Below are positions 5,622 to 6,811 of a stretch of DNA of 6,811 nucleotides, in pieces. The stretch lies in contig WFZY01000353.1 in assembly GCA_015489265.1 (NCBI GenBank), forward strand, positions 1 through 6,811, read 5' to 3'. The position numbers and the translations under genes are program-made. Position 1 is the stretch's first letter, and the number at the start of each line of letters is the position of its first letter. The notes below the pieces were generated by a model. The model saw only the letters and a program-made list of their open reading frames with translations, was not told where the DNA came from and did no database searches. This DNA comes from Flavobacteriaceae bacterium (GTDB lineage Bacteria; Bacteroidota; Bacteroidia; Flavobacteriales; Flavobacteriaceae).

Positions 5622-6811
5622 TCAATCTTTTTTGGGTAGAAAATTAATAATATCCGAAGCAATCATTGAAAAATTCCGATGATTTACAACATATTTTTCG
5701 GCTGTTTGTGCATGCAGATAAACCCCGAGCAGCGCCGCTTCAAGCGGTTGATAATCTTGTGCCAACAAACCTGTAATCATACCCGATAATACATCGCCGC
5801 TACCGGCAGTTGCCAAAGCGGAATTGGCTACCGGATTGATGTAAAAATATGCGCCGTCACTTATGGTTGTATAAGCGCCTTTGAGCACCGTAATAACTTG
5901 ATGTCGGGCAGAAAATTCCATAAGTTTTTGCCATTTTTCCATGTCGTTTTGCCAACTGCCGACCAAGCGTTTAAATTCGCCAATATGTGGGGTTAAAATA
6001 GTGTTTTGTGGTATAAATTTTAGCCATTTGGGATGCTTGGCTAAAATGTTTAAAGCATCGGCATCTAGTAATAAAGGTTTCTTATTGTTTTTTAAAAATT
6101 GGTTCAATGCCTTTTGAGTTTTGGTTTTGGTACCCATACCCATGCCCAATCCGATGGCTGTAATTTTATCCGGTATCTTAATTTCTGTCAAATGTTTTTT
6201 AGCGGTATCGGTCAAAGTCATTACTTCCGGCACAAAAGTTTGGCTAATCGTGTAGCCGCAACGGGGCAGGTAGTTGGTAACCAATCCCGCACCGATACGC
6301 AAAGCCGCTTTTGATGCCAAAACCGGGGCGCCAATCATGCCGTAACTGCCGCCTACGATAAGTGCATGACCAAAATTGTTTTTATAACTAAATTTTGAGC
6401 GTTTTTTAAGCAGGTTTTTGATGTCGGGTGTCAGCATCAAATATTTAGTTGGTATTTCGGCGATAATACTTTCATCTAAACCGATATCAACCGTTACAAA
6501 ATCTTTGACAAAATCTGCATTTTCAGGAAAAAAGAAACTGATTTTAGGAAATTGAAAACTATAAACTTTGTCTGCCTTAACAATCGGGTCATTTGGCACA
6601 TTGGAACGGTCGGCATATAAGCCCGACGGCATGTCAATACTCAAAATTTTTGCACCGGAATGATTGATCATTTCAATAGCTTTTTGTGCAATACCGCTAG
6701 CCGGACGCGATAATCCCGTTCCGAAAATAGCATCAACTATAATGGCATCCGGTGCAATATTCAGTTCTTGATGTTCATCCAAATCCAATATTTTAACCGG
6801 TAAATTTTGCA
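5622..6811 (-). CDS. nnr: Bifunctional NAD(P)H-hydrate epimerase / ADP-dependent NAD(P)H-hydrate dehydratase, 5' end missing
   Basis: A cytoplasmic metabolite-repair enzyme. The N-terminal YjeF_N domain interconverts the R and S forms of hydrated NAD(P)H, and the C-terminal carbohydrate-kinase-like domain dehydrates the S form back to NAD(P)H using ADP. The frame is open to the right edge, where QNLPVKI precedes the leucine encoded at 6788-6786, so the real start lies outside. Counting that leucine as 1, the epimerase part shows IVDAIFGTGLSRP (17-29) and SIDMPSGL (50-57). The dehydratase part starts near 120 and shows NNFGHALIVGGS (137-148), LLDADALN (240-247), LTPHIGEFKRL (265-275), VLKGAYT (301-307) and the nucleotide-binding NSALATAGSGDVLSG (322-336). 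About 395 residues are visible of roughly 500 expected. The stop TGA is at 5624-5622, with the small membrane ORF 7 bp downstream. Confidence 0.95.
   Translation of the reverse strand, partial: QNLPVKILDLDEHQELNIAPDAIIVDAIFGTGLSRPASGIAQKAIEMINHSGAKILSIDMPSGLYADRSNVPNDPIVKADKVYSFQFPKISFFFPENADFVKDFVTVDIGLDESIIAEIPTKYLMLTPDIKNLLKKRSKFSYKNNFGHALIVGGSYGMIGAPVLASKAALRIGAGLVTNYLPRCGYTISQTFVPEVMTLTDTAKKHLTEIKIPDKITAIGLGMGMGTKTKTQKALNQFLKNNKKPLLLDADALNILAKHPKWLKFIPQNTILTPHIGEFKRLVGSWQNDMEKWQKLMEFSARHQVITVLKGAYTTISDGAYFYINPVANSALATAGSGDVLSGMITGLLAQDYQPLEAALLGVYLHAQTAEKYVVNHRNFSMIASDIINFLPKKD

Noticed and set aside
6099..6314. Plus-strand open frame of 71 codons inside nnr
   Set aside because: Antisense to the well-supported dehydratase domain, with no family resemblance.
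1..6811. Search for CRISPR arrays, tRNA or rRNA genes, and insertion sequence ends
   Set aside because: No regularly spaced repeats, no cloverleaf-like or ribosomal sequence, and no transposase or paired terminal repeats were seen by eye.

Overview
The window looks like chromosomal DNA from a member of the Bacteroidota, probably a flavobacterium. The DNA is AT-rich. One secreted protein carries a type IX secretion (T9SS) C-terminal sorting domain, there are Bacteroidota-style lipoprotein signals, and several upstream regions contain the TAnnTTTG -7 promoter element of this phylum. Shine-Dalgarno sequences are weak or absent, which also fits. The organism is inferred from these traits only.

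Left part, minus strand, positions 3638 down to 1: a compact run of genes that is probably an operon. argS (arginyl-tRNA synthetase) leads from a promoter at about 3660-3667. It is followed by an exported lipoprotein methionine sulfoxide reductase (msrB) and a family 2 glycosyltransferase whose GTG start shares a base with the msrB stop (TAGTG). After an 84-bp gap comes the start of a DUF1599/Nmad1 protein that runs off the left edge.

Middle part, plus strand, 3815-5447: a divergently transcribed gene for a secreted thioredoxin-fold protein with a CGTC active site and a T9SS sorting domain. A 309-bp non-coding stretch follows. Next is a lipoprotein pseudogene (4970-5447) whose decay can be read base by base: an ATG apparently turned into ACG, a perfect 11-bp tandem duplication that shifts the frame, a second frameshift near 5220-5240, and a TGA nonsense codon at 5340. 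Removing these lesions gives a continuous protein of about 155 residues.

Right part, minus strand, 6811 down to 5480: most of a bifunctional NAD(P)HX epimerase/dehydratase (Nnr, YjeF type), its 5' end beyond the window. A possible 44-residue membrane peptide follows 7 bp later. That reading frame and the pseudogene converge on one 17-bp hairpin (5445-5482), and the TAG stop of each forms the outer three bases of one arm.

Most of the window is housekeeping: translation, metabolite repair, protein repair and envelope glycosylation. I found no clear new defence or mobile system. The points most worth a second look are the reconstructible lipoprotein pseudogene, the shared stop-codon hairpin, the small membrane ORF, and the surface-directed thioredoxin.
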